DNA of 64,000 nt from Paracoccaceae bacterium (GCA_011389685.1 JAABTV010000011.1:1-64000), one strand, 5' to 3'; counted from the first letter of the stretch, positions 8,901 through 17,394 are shown. The notes: generated by a model not told the origin, from the sequence alone. A program made the numbers and translations.

Positions 8901-9366
8901 ATACGAGGTGGCGCGGCTGCATCTCTCGACGCTTGAGAAGGCCAAGGCCGAGTTCGACGGCGATTTCCGCATGTCCTTCCACCTGGCCCCGCCGATCATG
9001 GCGAAAGAGGGGTCGGACGGGCGGCCGGTCAAGCGCGAATTCGGGCCGGGCATGGTGAAGTGGTTCCGGCTGTTGGCGGGCATGAAGCGCCTGCGCGGCA
9101 CCGCGCTCGACCCATTCGCGCGCAGCGCGGACCGCAAGATGGAACGCGCGCTGATCGCGCAATACGAGGCCGACATGGCCGAGTGGCTGCCACGGGCGGA
9201 CGCGTCCAACCGCGAGTTGATCGCGGAATTGGCCGAACTGCCGCTCAAGGTGCGTGGGTTCGGACCGGTAAAGGCGGCGAATGCCGACAAGGCGGCGCAG
9301 CGGCGCGCGGAGATTCTGGCCATGCTGACCGGCACCCCGGAAAGGGCGGTTCAGGCGGCGGAGTAG
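5947..9366 (+). CDS. Indolepyruvate ferredoxin oxidoreductase, fused alpha-beta form
   Basis: 1139 residues. The enzyme oxidatively decarboxylates aryl pyruvates from aromatic amino acid transamination to aryl-acetyl-CoA, using thiamine diphosphate and iron-sulfur clusters. The N-terminal pyruvate-oxidoreductase domain carries YRGSPLGAVD. The TPP-binding domain follows around residues 400-570. Cysteine-rich segments CEGCGDCGVQSNC (from about 635) and CNKDFSCLKGFC could bind clusters. The gamma-type domain shows ITGVGGTGVVTIGAVLAQAA (about 720-740), and a long C-terminal domain completes it. Archaea use separate IorA and IorB; one long chain is common in proteobacteria. A strong SD (GGGAGG) precedes the ATG. 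Confidence 0.9.
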   Translation: MSKQQVTLQDRYDLEKSQVLLNGTQALVRLMLTQKQRDMQAGLNTAGYVTGYRGSPLGAVDMQMARAQSILTQHDIKFEPGLNEDLAATALWGSQQAELRGEGRFDGVFGLWYGKGPGVDRSGDVMRHANMAGTSVNGGVLMAMGDDHTGESSTVLHQSEWALVDAYMPVVSPAGVQEILDYGIYGYALSRFAGVWVGLKTMKDTIEATAVVDGRPDRVQLLTPDFPMPDDGLNIRLVDTPHAQETRVIDYKRFAAEAFSHANKMDRRVFGKPGAKIGFVAAGKNWLDLEHALALLGVDADEAERLGITTYKVGQTFPLDMKGFHDWAEGLELIVVVEEKRKLIEVQIKEAIFDDRRGRRVYGWYKGGAGGMHREELFPTRGALDPIWIAEKLGQILIEEGRGTERIKAGLAELSQARAGDNAEEIATRLAYYCSGCPHNTSTKVPEGSRAYAGIGCHYMVQWMDRETLGFTHMGGEGANWIGEAPFSNREHVFQNLGDGTYNHSGRLAIVAAIAANANITYKILYNDAVAMTGGQTHEGGLSAQQIARELKAFGIEHVAVVYDEKEDVDFSEFPAGIEKHERADFDAVQKKFREYKGVSAILYIQTCAAEKRRRRKRGTFPDIDKRVFINTDVCEGCGDCGVQSNCVSIVPVETELGRKRAIDQSSCNKDFSCLKGFCPSFVTLEGAKIRKEATTDLDLPHLPKPDLPRIDGTHNIVITGVGGTGVVTIGAVLAQAAQIDGLGAGMMEMAGLAQKGGAVSIHVRIANTPEDINAVRVATGEADALIGGDLVVSAGAKTLGLTSTGRTGAVINSHEIITGDFTRDTEFHIPVDRLELQLQARLRERLRLFDASDLARVTMGDSIFSNMMVFGGAWQMGLVPVSHEAIADAIRLNGAAVEGNLRAFDIGRWAVLHPEEVQTLLTPGVVEKPRTLEDRIAYRAEHLKAYQGNRLTKRYRKLVDGVEDARLKEAVAKGYHKVLAYKDEYEVARLHLSTLEKAKAEFDGDFRMSFHLAPPIMAKEGSDGRPVKREFGPGMVKWFRLLAGMKRLRGTALDPFARSADRKMERALIAQYEADMAEWLPRADASNRELIAELAELPLKVRGFGPVKAANADKAAQRRAEILAMLTGTPERAVQAAE

Positions 9367-9502
9367 GACGGTATGGACATCACGTCGGGTCCGGTCGCGG
9401 GTGGATGACATGAAACCTTCATGGGCATGTCATAGGATGTGAATGACGCGCAGCACCTGCGACGACAGACGCAAACCAGACCCAATCAAGCCGATCCGAG
9501 TG

Positions 9503-10378
9503 ATGAAAAAGAACCAGATTGCCCGCGACATCTCCTACGCCTATTCCGCCGAAACCCGGGCGGGGCGCGCGATGATCCGTCTCATGGAGAATGTCACCGG
9601 ACGGATCGGTCTGATCCGGCGTGCGCAGGGCTATGAGGATGAGGTCGCCGCGGGGCGGGATTTCTGGGACGTGATCGTCGATCGGTATCATCTGCGGCTC
9701 AATGTCGTGGGCGGAAGCCTTGCGAACATCCCGGCGAACGGGCCATTGATCCTGATCGCCAACCATCCTTACGGCATTCTCGACGGGTTGATGATGGGGC
9801 ATATCCTCAATCGGGCGCGCGGCAATTTCCGGATTCTCGCGCACCAGGTCTTTCGCAAGGCCGAAGACCTCAACCGGGTGATCCTGCCGATTTCCTTTGA
9901 CGGGACGAAAGAGGCGATACAGCTCAATCTGGAAACCCGAAAGGAGGCGCTGCGCTATCTCGGGCAGGGCGGCGCGATCGGCGTTTTCCCGGGCGGCACG
10001 GTGAGCACGGCCGCGCGACCGTTTTCGCACCCGCTTGACCCGGGTTGGCGCGCCTTTACCGCGCGCATGGTTGCCAAGTCCAATGCCACGGTCGTGCCGA
10101 TCTTTTTCGATGGCTCGACCAGTCGTCTTTTCCAGCTGGCCAGTCATCTGCACTATACGCTTCGCATGGGGCTTCTGATCAAGGAGTTCCGCGCGCGGGT
10201 GGATACGGATGTCGATGTGGTGATCGGCAAACCGATTTGCCGTAGCGCTTTGGATGCGCGCGCCAAGGACGCCAAAGCAATGATGGATTTCCTGCGCAAA
10301 TCAACCTATGACCTGTCCCCGAGGCCGCTGGATTCGTCCGAATGCGGGTTCGAATTCGAAGAGAATTATCGCGCTTAA
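9503..10378 (+). CDS. Lysophospholipid acyltransferase (PlsC-like, hemolysin-type family)
   Basis: 291 residues. The motif [11 protein letters not shown] (from about residue 85) is the acyltransferase active-site block, in the NHP-G-DG form seen in the hemolysin-like branch. FPGGTVS near residue 165 is the substrate-binding block. It probably acylates a lysolipid at the inner membrane; the acyl donor and lipid are unknown. The ATG at 9503 gives a typical N-terminus, while an earlier ATG at 9443 adds 20 charged residues without family support. The murI start follows 14 bases after the stop. Confidence 0.8.
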   Translation: MKKNQIARDISYAYSAETRAGRAMIRLMENVTGRIGLIRRAQGYEDEVAAGRDFWDVIVDRYHLRLNVVGGSLANIPANGPLILIANHPYGILDGLMMGHILNRARGNFRILAHQVFRKAEDLNRVILPISFDGTKEAIQLNLETRKEALRYLGQGGAIGVFPGGTVSTAARPFSHPLDPGWRAFTARMVAKSNATVVPIFFDGSTSRLFQLASHLHYTLRMGLLIKEFRARVDTDVDVVIGKPICRSALDARAKDAKAMMDFLRKSTYDLSPRPLDSSECGFEFEENYRA

Positions 10379-10392
10379 CCCGGGCAGGGCAG

Positions 10393-11205
10393 ATGGCAAT
10401 AGGGATATTCGACAGCGGGCTGGGTGGCCTGACGGTCTGGGACGCGGTGACCAAGCGGCTGCCGGATGTGCCATTCGTCTACATGGCCGATACGGCCCAT
10501 GCGCCCTATGGTGTGCGCAACGGCGATGACATTTATCAACTGACCTGCCAGGCGGTCGAGCGGCTGTGGGCCGAGGGGTGCGATCTTGTCATCCTCGCCT
10601 GCAACACCGCCAGCGCCGCGGCCTTGCGGCGGATGCAGGAAAGCTGGGTTCCGCGCGACAAGCGGGTGCTTGGGGTCTTCGTGCCGCTAATCGAGGCGTT
10701 GACCGAGCGGCAATGGGGCGACAATTCCCCGCCGCGCGAGGTCGAGGTGAAGAACGTGGCGCTGTTCGCCACCCCGACCACCGTGGCAAGCCGCGCCTTT
10801 CAACGCGAGTTGGCCTTTCGTGCCATCGGGGTGGATGTCGAGGCGCAAGCCTGTGGCGGCGTCGTGGATGCCATCGAGGAGGGTGACATGATCCTCGCCG
10901 AGGCGTTGGTCAGATCCCATGTCGATGCGTTGAGGCGCAAGATGCCCGCCCCGCAGGCGGCGGTTCTGGGCTGCACGCATTATCCGCTTATGGAAAAGGA
11001 ATTCCAGGAGGCGCTCGGCCCCGGGGTCAGGGTGTTCAGCCAGGCCAATCTGGTGGCCGAGAGCCTTGCCGATTACATCGCGCGCCATCCGAACATGCCG
11101 GGCCATGGCGCGGGTGCAAGGTTCCTGACCACGGGGGATCCGAAAACCGTGAGCAGCCGCGCCACGCAGTTCCTGCGACGACGACTCGAGTTCGAGGCGG
11201 CTTGA
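10393..11205 (+). CDS. murI: Glutamate racemase
   Basis: 270 residues. It interconverts L- and D-glutamate to supply D-Glu for peptidoglycan. Family hallmarks are [13 protein letters not shown] at the N-terminus (Asp7, Ser8), the first catalytic cysteine Cys70 in [13 protein letters not shown], and the second, Cys194, in LGCTHYPL. The chosen ATG yields the canonical start. A longer frame from 10342 would overlap the preceding gene. Confidence 0.95.
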   Translation: MAIGIFDSGLGGLTVWDAVTKRLPDVPFVYMADTAHAPYGVRNGDDIYQLTCQAVERLWAEGCDLVILACNTASAAALRRMQESWVPRDKRVLGVFVPLIEALTERQWGDNSPPREVEVKNVALFATPTTVASRAFQRELAFRAIGVDVEAQACGGVVDAIEEGDMILAEALVRSHVDALRRKMPAPQAAVLGCTHYPLMEKEFQEALGPGVRVFSQANLVAESLADYIARHPNMPGHGAGARFLTTGDPKTVSSRATQFLRRRLEFEAA

Positions 11206-11259
11206 GCCTGCCACGCTTTTTCGTCACAACATCATGAACAGCATGAAAAGGGGTTTGTC

Positions 11260-12288
11260 ATGACCCATAGAATCGCCATTCTGGGCGCCTCGGGCTATAC
11301 CGGGGCCGAGTTGATCCGGCTGATCGCGACCCATGGCGGCATTGAAATTGCCGCACTTGGGGCGCATTCCAAGGCGGGGCAGAGCCTCGCCCGGGTGTTT
11401 CCGCATCTGCGCCATCTCGATCTGCCGGACATGGTCGGCCTTGACGAGATCGACTTTGACGGGATCGACCTGTGTTTCTGCGCCTTGCCGCACAAGACCA
11501 GCCAGGAGGTGATTTCCGGTTTGCCGAAAACCCTGCGGATCGTCGATCTGAGCGCGGATTTTCGGCTGCGCGATCCGGACGAATATGAAAAGTGGTATGG
11601 CAATCCGCATGTCGCTGCCGAGATGCAGAAGGAAGCGGTCTATGGCCTGACCGAGTTTTACCGCGACGAGATTCGCGCGGCGCGGCTGGTGTCGGGCACG
11701 GGCTGCAACGCGGCAACGGGGCAATACATGCTTCGCCCGTTGATCGCGGCAAAGGTCATCGGGTTCGACGATATCATTCTCGATCTCAAATGCGCGGTGT
11801 CGGGGGCGGGGCGCAGCCTTAAGGAAAACCTGCTGCATGCGGAGATGTCCGAAGGCACCAATGCCTATGCCGTGGGCGGCACTCACCGCCATCTGGGCGA
11901 GTTCGATCAGGAGTTGTCAAGGCTGGCCGGGCGGGATGTGAAGATCCAGTTCACGCCGCACCTGATCCCGGCGAATCGTGGGATTCTGGCCACGGGGTAT
12001 GTGAGTGGCGATGCAAGGCAGGTGCATGACGTTCTGGCGGCAGCCTATGGCGGCGAACCCTTTGTCGAGGTCCTGCCATTTGGCGAGACACCCAGCACGC
12101 ACCATGTGCGCGGCAGTAATTTCTGTCATATCGGTGTGACCGGGGATCGTATCGCGGGACGGGCGATCGTGGTTGCCGCCTTGGATAACCTGACAAAAGG
12201 TAGCAGCGGGCAGGCCTTGCAGAATGCCAATCTGATGCTAGGTCTTGGGGAGACACAGGGGCTCATGCTGGCGCCCTGTTTTCCCTGA
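11260..12288 (+). CDS. argC: N-acetyl-gamma-glutamyl-phosphate reductase
   Basis: 342 residues, third step of arginine biosynthesis (NADPH-dependent reduction of N-acetylglutamyl phosphate). It starts with a Rossmann motif ([17 protein letters not shown]). The catalytic cysteine is Cys149 in [11 protein letters not shown], and the dimerisation and substrate domain contains [11 protein letters not shown]. The cysteine context differs from the GCYPT form of enterobacterial ArgC, but the length and domain order fit. It is followed 24 bases later by ccmE. Confidence 0.93.
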   Translation: MTHRIAILGASGYTGAELIRLIATHGGIEIAALGAHSKAGQSLARVFPHLRHLDLPDMVGLDEIDFDGIDLCFCALPHKTSQEVISGLPKTLRIVDLSADFRLRDPDEYEKWYGNPHVAAEMQKEAVYGLTEFYRDEIRAARLVSGTGCNAATGQYMLRPLIAAKVIGFDDIILDLKCAVSGAGRSLKENLLHAEMSEGTNAYAVGGTHRHLGEFDQELSRLAGRDVKIQFTPHLIPANRGILATGYVSGDARQVHDVLAAAYGGEPFVEVLPFGETPSTHHVRGSNFCHIGVTGDRIAGRAIVVAALDNLTKGSSGQALQNANLMLGLGETQGLMLAPCFP

Positions 12289-12312
12289 CGGGATCACGAG
12301 CGAGGAAACACC

Positions 12313-12759
12313 ATGAAGGGGCTCAAGAAGAAACGCCGTGTGCAGGTCATCCTGTTGGCGGTCGTTGCTTTGATCATATCCACGGGGCTGATCGGCTATG
12401 CGATGCGTGATGGCATCAATTTCTTTCGCTCTCCCTCGCAGGTGGTGAGTGAGCCGCCCGAAGAGAACGAGGTCTTTCGCCTCGGCGGGCTGGTTGCCGA
12501 GGGCAGCATCGTGCGGGGGCAGGGGGAAGTGATCAGCTTTGATGTCACCGATGGCGGCGAGACGGTAAAGGTGACCTATGGCGGCGTGCTGCCCGATCTC
12601 TTTGCCGAGAATCAGGGCATGATCGGCACCGGTCGTTATGTCAATGGTGTGTTCGAAGCCTCGGAAATCCTTGCCAAACATGATGAAACCTACATGCCGC
12701 GCGAAGTGGTCGATGCCTTGAAAGAGCAGGGCGTCTACCAGGAACCGGGCGGTAGCTGA
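12313..12759 (+). CDS. ccmE: Cytochrome c maturation heme chaperone CcmE
   Basis: 148 residues with an N-terminal membrane anchor (about residues 10-30) and a periplasmic OB-fold. The heme-binding histidine is His123 in ILAKHDETYMP. CcmE receives heme from CcmABCD and delivers it to the CcmFH lyase, which attaches it to apocytochrome c. Normally ccmF follows directly. Here two phage-type lysis genes come between. Confidence 0.95.
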   Translation: MKGLKKKRRVQVILLAVVALIISTGLIGYAMRDGINFFRSPSQVVSEPPEENEVFRLGGLVAEGSIVRGQGEVISFDVTDGGETVKVTYGGVLPDLFAENQGMIGTGRYVNGVFEASEILAKHDETYMPREVVDALKEQGVYQEPGGS

Positions 12760-12786
12760 AGGCGCCGTTAACCGATTGCGATCAGG

Positions 12787-12811
12787 CTTTTCACCGAAAA
12801 CCGGTGAAAGG
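12787..12811 (+). promoter_or_regulatory. Hairpin that can occlude the endolysin ribosome binding site
   Basis: CTTTTCACCG (12787-12796) pairs with CGGTGAAAGG (12802-12811) around an AAAAC loop: 10 pairs, one of them U-G. The 3' arm contains the only SD-like sequence (GAAAGG) of the endolysin gene, whose ATG is at 12820. There is no T-run, so it is not a terminator. Confidence 0.5.
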
Positions 12812-12819
12812 TCTGACAC

Positions 12820-13431
12820 ATGCGAACCGTTCGTGACATTGCCGAGGAAATCGTCGCCCGCGAGGGCGGTTTCGTCAATGATGGCGATGACCCCGGTGGC
12901 GCCACGAAACATGGCGTCACCATTCATACCATGCGCCGGCTCGGGCTGGATCTTGACGGGGATGGCAATGTGGATGTCGCCGATGTCCGCCGTCTGAGCC
13001 GGGCCGGGGCCGTGGATATTTTCATCCGGCACTATTTCGAGCGGCCGCGGATCGACATGTTGCCCAAGGCGCTTTGGCCGACGGTGTTCGACATGTATGT
13101 CAATGCCGGTTCGAATGCCGTGAGGATCCTTCAGCGGCTGTTGCGGCAGATGGGCCATGAGGTCGCGGTGGATGGGATGATCGGCCCGATCACGGCCATG
13201 GCGGCACAGCAAGCGGAGCAAGCCGCCCCGGACCATATCGTGGATGCCTACGGGATCGCGCGCCGCAATTACTATTTCCGGCTTGCCGACAACCGCCCTG
13301 CATCGCGCAAGTACGCGCGCAGCCGCGCCGGTGGCAAGGGGGGCTGGATCAGGCGCGCGGAAGCGTTCATCGACCCGCGCTACCATCTCAGCCACGAACA
13401 GTTCCAGGAGAGGATCGCGTCATGGGGTTGA
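12820..13431 (+). CDS. Glycoside hydrolase 108-type N-acetylmuramidase, probable GTA endolysin
   Basis: 203 residues. The N-terminus IVAREGGFVNDGDDPGGATK matches the GH108 active-site block, with the catalytic glutamate expected at Glu15. The C-terminal half (IGPITAMAAQQ and after) resembles the peptidoglycan-binding domain that accompanies it. An unusual DLDGDGNVDVADV stretch at about residues 44-56 looks like a calcium-binding EF-hand or dockerin loop. It overlaps the next gene, a 3TM holin, by 10 bases. In Rhodobacter capsulatus a similar endolysin/holin pair (rcc00555/rcc00556, from memory) lyses cells to release gene transfer agent and lies outside the main GTA cluster. That role is inferred here. 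Confidence 0.85.
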   Translation: MRTVRDIAEEIVAREGGFVNDGDDPGGATKHGVTIHTMRRLGLDLDGDGNVDVADVRRLSRAGAVDIFIRHYFERPRIDMLPKALWPTVFDMYVNAGSNAVRILQRLLRQMGHEVAVDGMIGPITAMAAQQAEQAAPDHIVDAYGIARRNYYFRLADNRPASRKYARSRAGGKGGWIRRAEAFIDPRYHLSHEQFQERIASWG

Positions 13432-14012
13432 TTGAACGGATCGTGTCGATGGTCTTTGGCGATGGCGGGCGCGGGTTGAAGAGCACAGTGGAGATATTTC
13501 GCGAGAATGCCGAAGCCGCGGGGAGTCGTGAAAGCGAGTTGAAGGCCAAGGCGCTGGCCCAGTTCGCCAGTGAGTTCGCCTTGCCAAGGAAAGGCTGGTT
13601 CGATCGGATGATCGACGGGCTCAACCGGCTTCCGCGCCCGGCGCTGGCGTTCGGAACACTTGGTCTTTTCATCTCGGCGATGGTCGATCCGATCTGGTTT
13701 GCCGCGCGCATGCAGGGAATCGCGCTGGTTCCCGAGCCGCTTTGGTGGCTCCTGGGCGCGATCGTGAGTTTTTATTTCGGAGCGCGTCACCAGGCCAAGG
13801 GACAGGAGTTCCAACGCCAGATCAGCCATTCCCTCGCCACTGTCCCGAAGGTCCTGAACAATCTGGAGCTGCTGGAGCGATCGAAAGCCGGGCCGAACGG
13901 ACCCGGAAAGGCCGGGGCGGGCACGGATGCGCAGCTTGATCTGACGGTCATCGAGCCCGAGGCGAATCCGGCGTTGGAGGCGTGGCAGAGGGGGGCGGAT
14001 ATCGGCCGTTAA
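13422..14012 (+). CDS. 3TM-type holin, gene-transfer-agent release family
   Basis: 196 residues. An amphipathic N-terminal half (MGLIERIVSMVFG...) is followed by hydrophobic segments at about residues 72-92 and 105-120 (LWWLLGAIVSFYFGARHQ). A charged cytosolic tail ends the protein. The FYFGARHQ motif after the last membrane segment is typical of 3TM phage/GTA holins. It would form membrane lesions that let the endolysin reach the wall. The start overlaps the endolysin end by 10 bases, so the two are co-translated. Confidence 0.82.
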   Translation: MGLIERIVSMVFGDGGRGLKSTVEIFRENAEAAGSRESELKAKALAQFASEFALPRKGWFDRMIDGLNRLPRPALAFGTLGLFISAMVDPIWFAARMQGIALVPEPLWWLLGAIVSFYFGARHQAKGQEFQRQISHSLATVPKVLNNLELLERSKAGPNGPGKAGAGTDAQLDLTVIEPEANPALEAWQRGADIGR

Positions 14013-14066
14013 TGCCGATATGGCCCGGCCCGCGACAAAGTGAACATGTATCAATAGCATTTGTTA

Positions 14067-14095
14067 TTGGACGCGGGCGAAGCGGTGTTTATAAC
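14067..14095 (+). promoter_or_regulatory. Candidate promoter giving a leaderless ccmF transcript
   Basis: TTGGAC (14067-14072) and TATAAC (14090-14095) have an ideal 17-base spacer. The expected transcription start, about 7 bases downstream, coincides with the ccmF ATG at 14103. No SD is visible before that ATG. Confidence 0.4.
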
Positions 14096-14102
14096 CGGTC
14101 TC

Positions 14103-16073
14103 ATGATAGTAGAACTCGGACACTTCGCCCTCATCCTGGCCTTCGTGACGGCCTGCCTGCAAACCGTTGTGCCGCTTGTAGGGGCGGATCGGAGATGGCC
14201 CGGGTGGATGGCCTTTGCCGAACCGGCCGCGAATGTGCAGTTCTTCCTCACGGTCGTTGCCTTCGCGGCGCTGACCTATGCCTTCGTGACGTCGGATTTC
14301 TCGCTGCAACTGGTCGTCGGCAACAGCCATTCCGACAAGCCGATGCTTTACAAGGTGACGGGTGTCTGGGGCAATCACGAAGGTTCGATGTTGCTGTGGG
14401 TTCTGATCGTCGCCCTGTTCGGGGCCATGGCGCAATGGTTCGGAGGCAATCTTCCGCCGACCTTGCGCGCCCGTATACTCGCGGTGCAGGGCTCGATCGG
14501 CGCGGCCTTCTTTGCCTTCATCCTGTTCACCTCGAACCCGTTCCTGCGCATGGATGTCGTGCCCTTTGACGGGCGCGATCTCAACCCGTTGTTGCAGGAT
14601 CCGGGATTGGCGTTTCATCCGCCATTTCTCTATCTGGGTTATGTCGGGCTTTCGATGGCGTTCTCCTTTGCCGTGGCGGCGTTGATCGAAGGGCGCGTGG
14701 ATGCGGCATGGGGGCGGTGGGTGCGCCCGTGGACGCTTGCGGCGTGGGTGTTCCTGACCATCGGAATCGGGCTTGGCAGCTGGTGGGCCTATTACGAATT
14801 GGGCTGGGGCGGGTTCTGGTTCTGGGATCCGGTCGAGAATGCCAGCTTCATGCCCTGGCTGATCGCGGTGGCCCTGCTGCATTCCTCGGTCGTGGTCGAA
14901 AAGCGCGAGAGCCTGAAGAGCTGGACGGTTCTCCTTGCCATCATCGCCTTCGGTTTCTCGCTGTTGGGGGCCTTCATCACCCGGTCCGGGATCATCACCA
15001 GCGTTCATGCCTTTGCGAGCGATCCCGAGCGCGGGGTGTTCCTGCTGTTGATCATGGGCGTGTTCGTGGGTGGCGCGCTGACGCTGTTTGCGGCGCGGGC
15101 CAGCGTCATGGAAGCCAAGGGGGTTTTCGGACTGGTCAGCCGGGAATCGGCGCTTGTGGCAAACAATATCCTGCTGGTCGTGGCGACCTTCGTCGTGTTC
15201 ATCGGCACGATATGGCCCTTGATCAGCGAGATGCTCTTTGATCGCAAGCTCTCGGTCGGTGAGCCGTTCTTCAATCAGGCGTTCACCCCGTTCATGATCA
15301 TTCTGGGCCTCATACTGCCCATCGGCTCCATGTTGCCGTGGAAACGGGCCCGGATCGGGCGGACGGTGCGCAACCTTCGGCCGGCCATTGCCTTGGCTTT
15401 GGCGGTACTCGCGCTGGTCTGGGCGATCCAGTCAGGTCGCAGTGCGTTGGGGCCGGTCGGAATGATGCTTGGCACGTGGCTGATCGCGGGGGCCGTGATC
15501 GATGTGCTTTCGCGGGCCGGGCGTGGCCACAATCGGCTGGGGCGATTGACGCGACTTCCCAGATCGGATTGGGGCAAGGCCGTCGCGCATTCCGGTCTCG
15601 GTATCACGATGGCGGGAATTGCCGGTCTGCTGGCCTGGGAAATGGAGGATATTCGTGTCGTCCAGACAGACGAAAGTTTCGACGTTGGGGGATATGAGAT
15701 TACCTTGAGAGAGGTGGAACAGGTTCAGGGGCCGAACTATGTGTCCACGATGGCATTTGTTGACGTTGCACGCGGTGGGAAGCTGATCACGACGCTGCGC
15801 CCGGAAAAACGGGTCTATCCGGTCGCCGGCCAACCCACCACGGAGGCGGCGATCGACAATGGTTTTCTGCGCGATGTCTATGTCGTGATCGGCGATCCGC
15901 AGCAGGCCGGGGGTTGGGCGATGCGGGTTTACATCAAGCCCCTGGCCAACTGGGTCTGGGGCGGGGCGATCCTGATGGCGCTTGGCGGGCTTCTGAGCCT
16001 TTCGGACCGGCGTTATCGCGTTGCTGCCGGTTCCAGAAAGTCATCACGCTTGCAAGGGGTTCCAGCCGAATGA
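14103..16073 (+). CDS. ccmF: Heme lyase CcmF (CcmF/NrfE family)
   Basis: 656 residues with many membrane spans. It contains the tryptophan-rich heme-handling WWD block GGFWFWDPVENASFMPW around residue 240. It takes heme from CcmE and, with CcmH, ligates it to apocytochrome c in the periplasm. The ATG at 14103 (MIVELGHFALIL) matches the family N-terminus; a TTG at 14061 is in frame but unsupported. It is separated from ccmE by the lysis pair and may have its own promoter. The stop overlaps the ccmH start (ATGA, 16070-16073). Confidence 0.95.
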   Translation: MIVELGHFALILAFVTACLQTVVPLVGADRRWPGWMAFAEPAANVQFFLTVVAFAALTYAFVTSDFSLQLVVGNSHSDKPMLYKVTGVWGNHEGSMLLWVLIVALFGAMAQWFGGNLPPTLRARILAVQGSIGAAFFAFILFTSNPFLRMDVVPFDGRDLNPLLQDPGLAFHPPFLYLGYVGLSMAFSFAVAALIEGRVDAAWGRWVRPWTLAAWVFLTIGIGLGSWWAYYELGWGGFWFWDPVENASFMPWLIAVALLHSSVVVEKRESLKSWTVLLAIIAFGFSLLGAFITRSGIITSVHAFASDPERGVFLLLIMGVFVGGALTLFAARASVMEAKGVFGLVSRESALVANNILLVVATFVVFIGTIWPLISEMLFDRKLSVGEPFFNQAFTPFMIILGLILPIGSMLPWKRARIGRTVRNLRPAIALALAVLALVWAIQSGRSALGPVGMMLGTWLIAGAVIDVLSRAGRGHNRLGRLTRLPRSDWGKAVAHSGLGITMAGIAGLLAWEMEDIRVVQTDESFDVGGYEITLREVEQVQGPNYVSTMAFVDVARGGKLITTLRPEKRVYPVAGQPTTEAAIDNGFLRDVYVVIGDPQQAGGWAMRVYIKPLANWVWGGAILMALGGLLSLSDRRYRVAAGSRKSSRLQGVPAE

Positions 16074-16522
16074 GGAACATTGTTCTGATCCTCCTGCTGC
16101 TGGCCCATCCGGTATATGCGGTTCAGCCGGATGAAGTCCTGGACGATCCGGCGCTCGAAGCGCGGGCGCGGGAGGTCTCCAAGGATCTGCGCTGCCTTGT
16201 GTGCCGCAACGAAAGTATCGACGACAGCAATGCGGAGCTTGCCCGGGACATGCGCCTGCTGGTTCGTGAGCGGATCGTCGAGGGCGACAGCAATGACGAG
16301 GTCAAGGAATACCTTGTCAGTCGTTATGGCGAGTATGTCCTGTTGAAACCGCGCTATGGCGGGAGCAACTGGATCCTCTGGGGGGCGGGGCCCGGAATGC
16401 TGGTTCTGGCGGGGATCGCCGGCGGGTTCTATCTGCGGCGCAGATCCAAAGCCAAGGCCCCGGGTGAAGCGGCGTTGAGCGACGACGAGGCCAGACGGCT
16501 TGAGGAAATCATGAACCGCTGA
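16070..16522 (+). CDS. ccmH: Cytochrome c maturation thiol-disulfide protein CcmH (CcmL)
   Basis: 150 residues: signal peptide (about 1-17), a periplasmic domain with LRCLVCRNESI (Cys42, Cys45), and one C-terminal membrane segment (about 103-123). The two cysteines reduce the apocytochrome CXXCH motif before heme attachment. It is coupled to ccmF by a 4-base overlap. The short form lacks the TPR part (CcmI) found in E. coli CcmH. Confidence 0.94.
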   Translation: MRNIVLILLLLAHPVYAVQPDEVLDDPALEARAREVSKDLRCLVCRNESIDDSNAELARDMRLLVRERIVEGDSNDEVKEYLVSRYGEYVLLKPRYGGSNWILWGAGPGMLVLAGIAGGFYLRRRSKAKAPGEAALSDDEARRLEEIMNR

Positions 16523-16594
16523 CGCGGGGTTTCGCTTTTCCAGGCTGTGCAGATAGGGTTGATTGGGCCCGTACTGCACAAGCGAGGAAGACGC

Positions 16595-17374
16595 ATGGTT
16601 GATTACAAGGCGATCACTTACGAGACGGATGAGCGCATTGCCGTTGTCACGCTCAACCGCCCTGAGAAGATGAACGCGCTGACGGCGCAGATGCGCGCGG
16701 AGATACCGGACGCCATTCACCATGCGGAAAATGACGGGGCGCGCGTGATCGTCATCACCGGGGCGGGCGGGGCATTTTGTTCCGGGCAGGACCTGGGGGA
16801 TGCCAACGCCGGGGCGCTCGATCTCGAACGGGGGTTGCGCGACGAATACAATCCCATGCTCAAGGCCATCGTCGACTCGCCCTTGCCTGTCATCTCGGCC
16901 GTGAACGGGCCGGCTGCCGGTGCCGGTGCAAACCTTGCCTTGGCGGCGGATGTGGTCATCGCGACTCAAAGCGCCTATTTCCTTCAGGCCTTCACGCGGA
17001 TCGGTCTGATGCCGGATGCGGGGGGCACATATGTGTTGCCGCGCACCATGGGCATGGCCAAGGCCATGGGCGCGGCGCTTTTCGCCGAGAAGATCAGCGC
17101 CCGGGACGCGGATGACTGGGGCATGATCTGGGAGGCCGTTCCGGATGAGGAATTCGACGCGCATTGGCGCGCACGGGCCGCGCAACTGGCCGACGGGCCG
17201 ACACGGGCCTATGAGTTGACCAAGCGGGCCATTCGCGAGAGTTGGGCCAACGATTTCGACACGCAATTGAACAACGAGGCCAAACTGCAGGGCGAGGCCG
17301 GCAAGAGCCGCGACTTCATGGAAGGGGTCGTTGCGTTTCTCGAAAAGCGAAAGGCGCATTTCGAAGGCCGCTGA
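16595..17374 (+). CDS. Enoyl-CoA hydratase/isomerase, PaaG-like
   Basis: 259 residues of the crotonase fold. The acyl-CoA/oxyanion-hole regions are VITGAGGAFCSGQDLGD (about residues 50-66) and NGPAAGAGANLALAAD (about 105-120). The GQDLGD form and the aspartate in RIGLMPDAGGTYVLPR resemble 2-(1,2-epoxy-1,2-dihydrophenyl)acetyl-CoA isomerase (PaaG) of phenylacetate degradation. No other paa gene is in the window, so the substrate is not certain. The ATG at 16595 is preferred over 16547. Confidence 0.82.
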   Translation: MVDYKAITYETDERIAVVTLNRPEKMNALTAQMRAEIPDAIHHAENDGARVIVITGAGGAFCSGQDLGDANAGALDLERGLRDEYNPMLKAIVDSPLPVISAVNGPAAGAGANLALAADVVIATQSAYFLQAFTRIGLMPDAGGTYVLPRTMGMAKAMGAALFAEKISARDADDWGMIWEAVPDEEFDAHWRARAAQLADGPTRAYELTKRAIRESWANDFDTQLNNEAKLQGEAGKSRDFMEGVVAFLEKRKAHFEGR

Positions 17375-17394
17375 GAAAGCCGGACCAGTCAAAG

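Noticed and set aside
5623-9411. Very long antisense open frame opposite iorAB
   Set aside because: It is the frame mirrored from a GC-rich gene. Its translation is His/Arg-rich low-complexity sequence with no family features, while the plus strand encodes a recognised enzyme.
14061-14102. Upstream TTG start for ccmF
   Set aside because: It would add 14 residues not seen in the family and has no SD. The ATG at 14103 gives the expected N-terminus.
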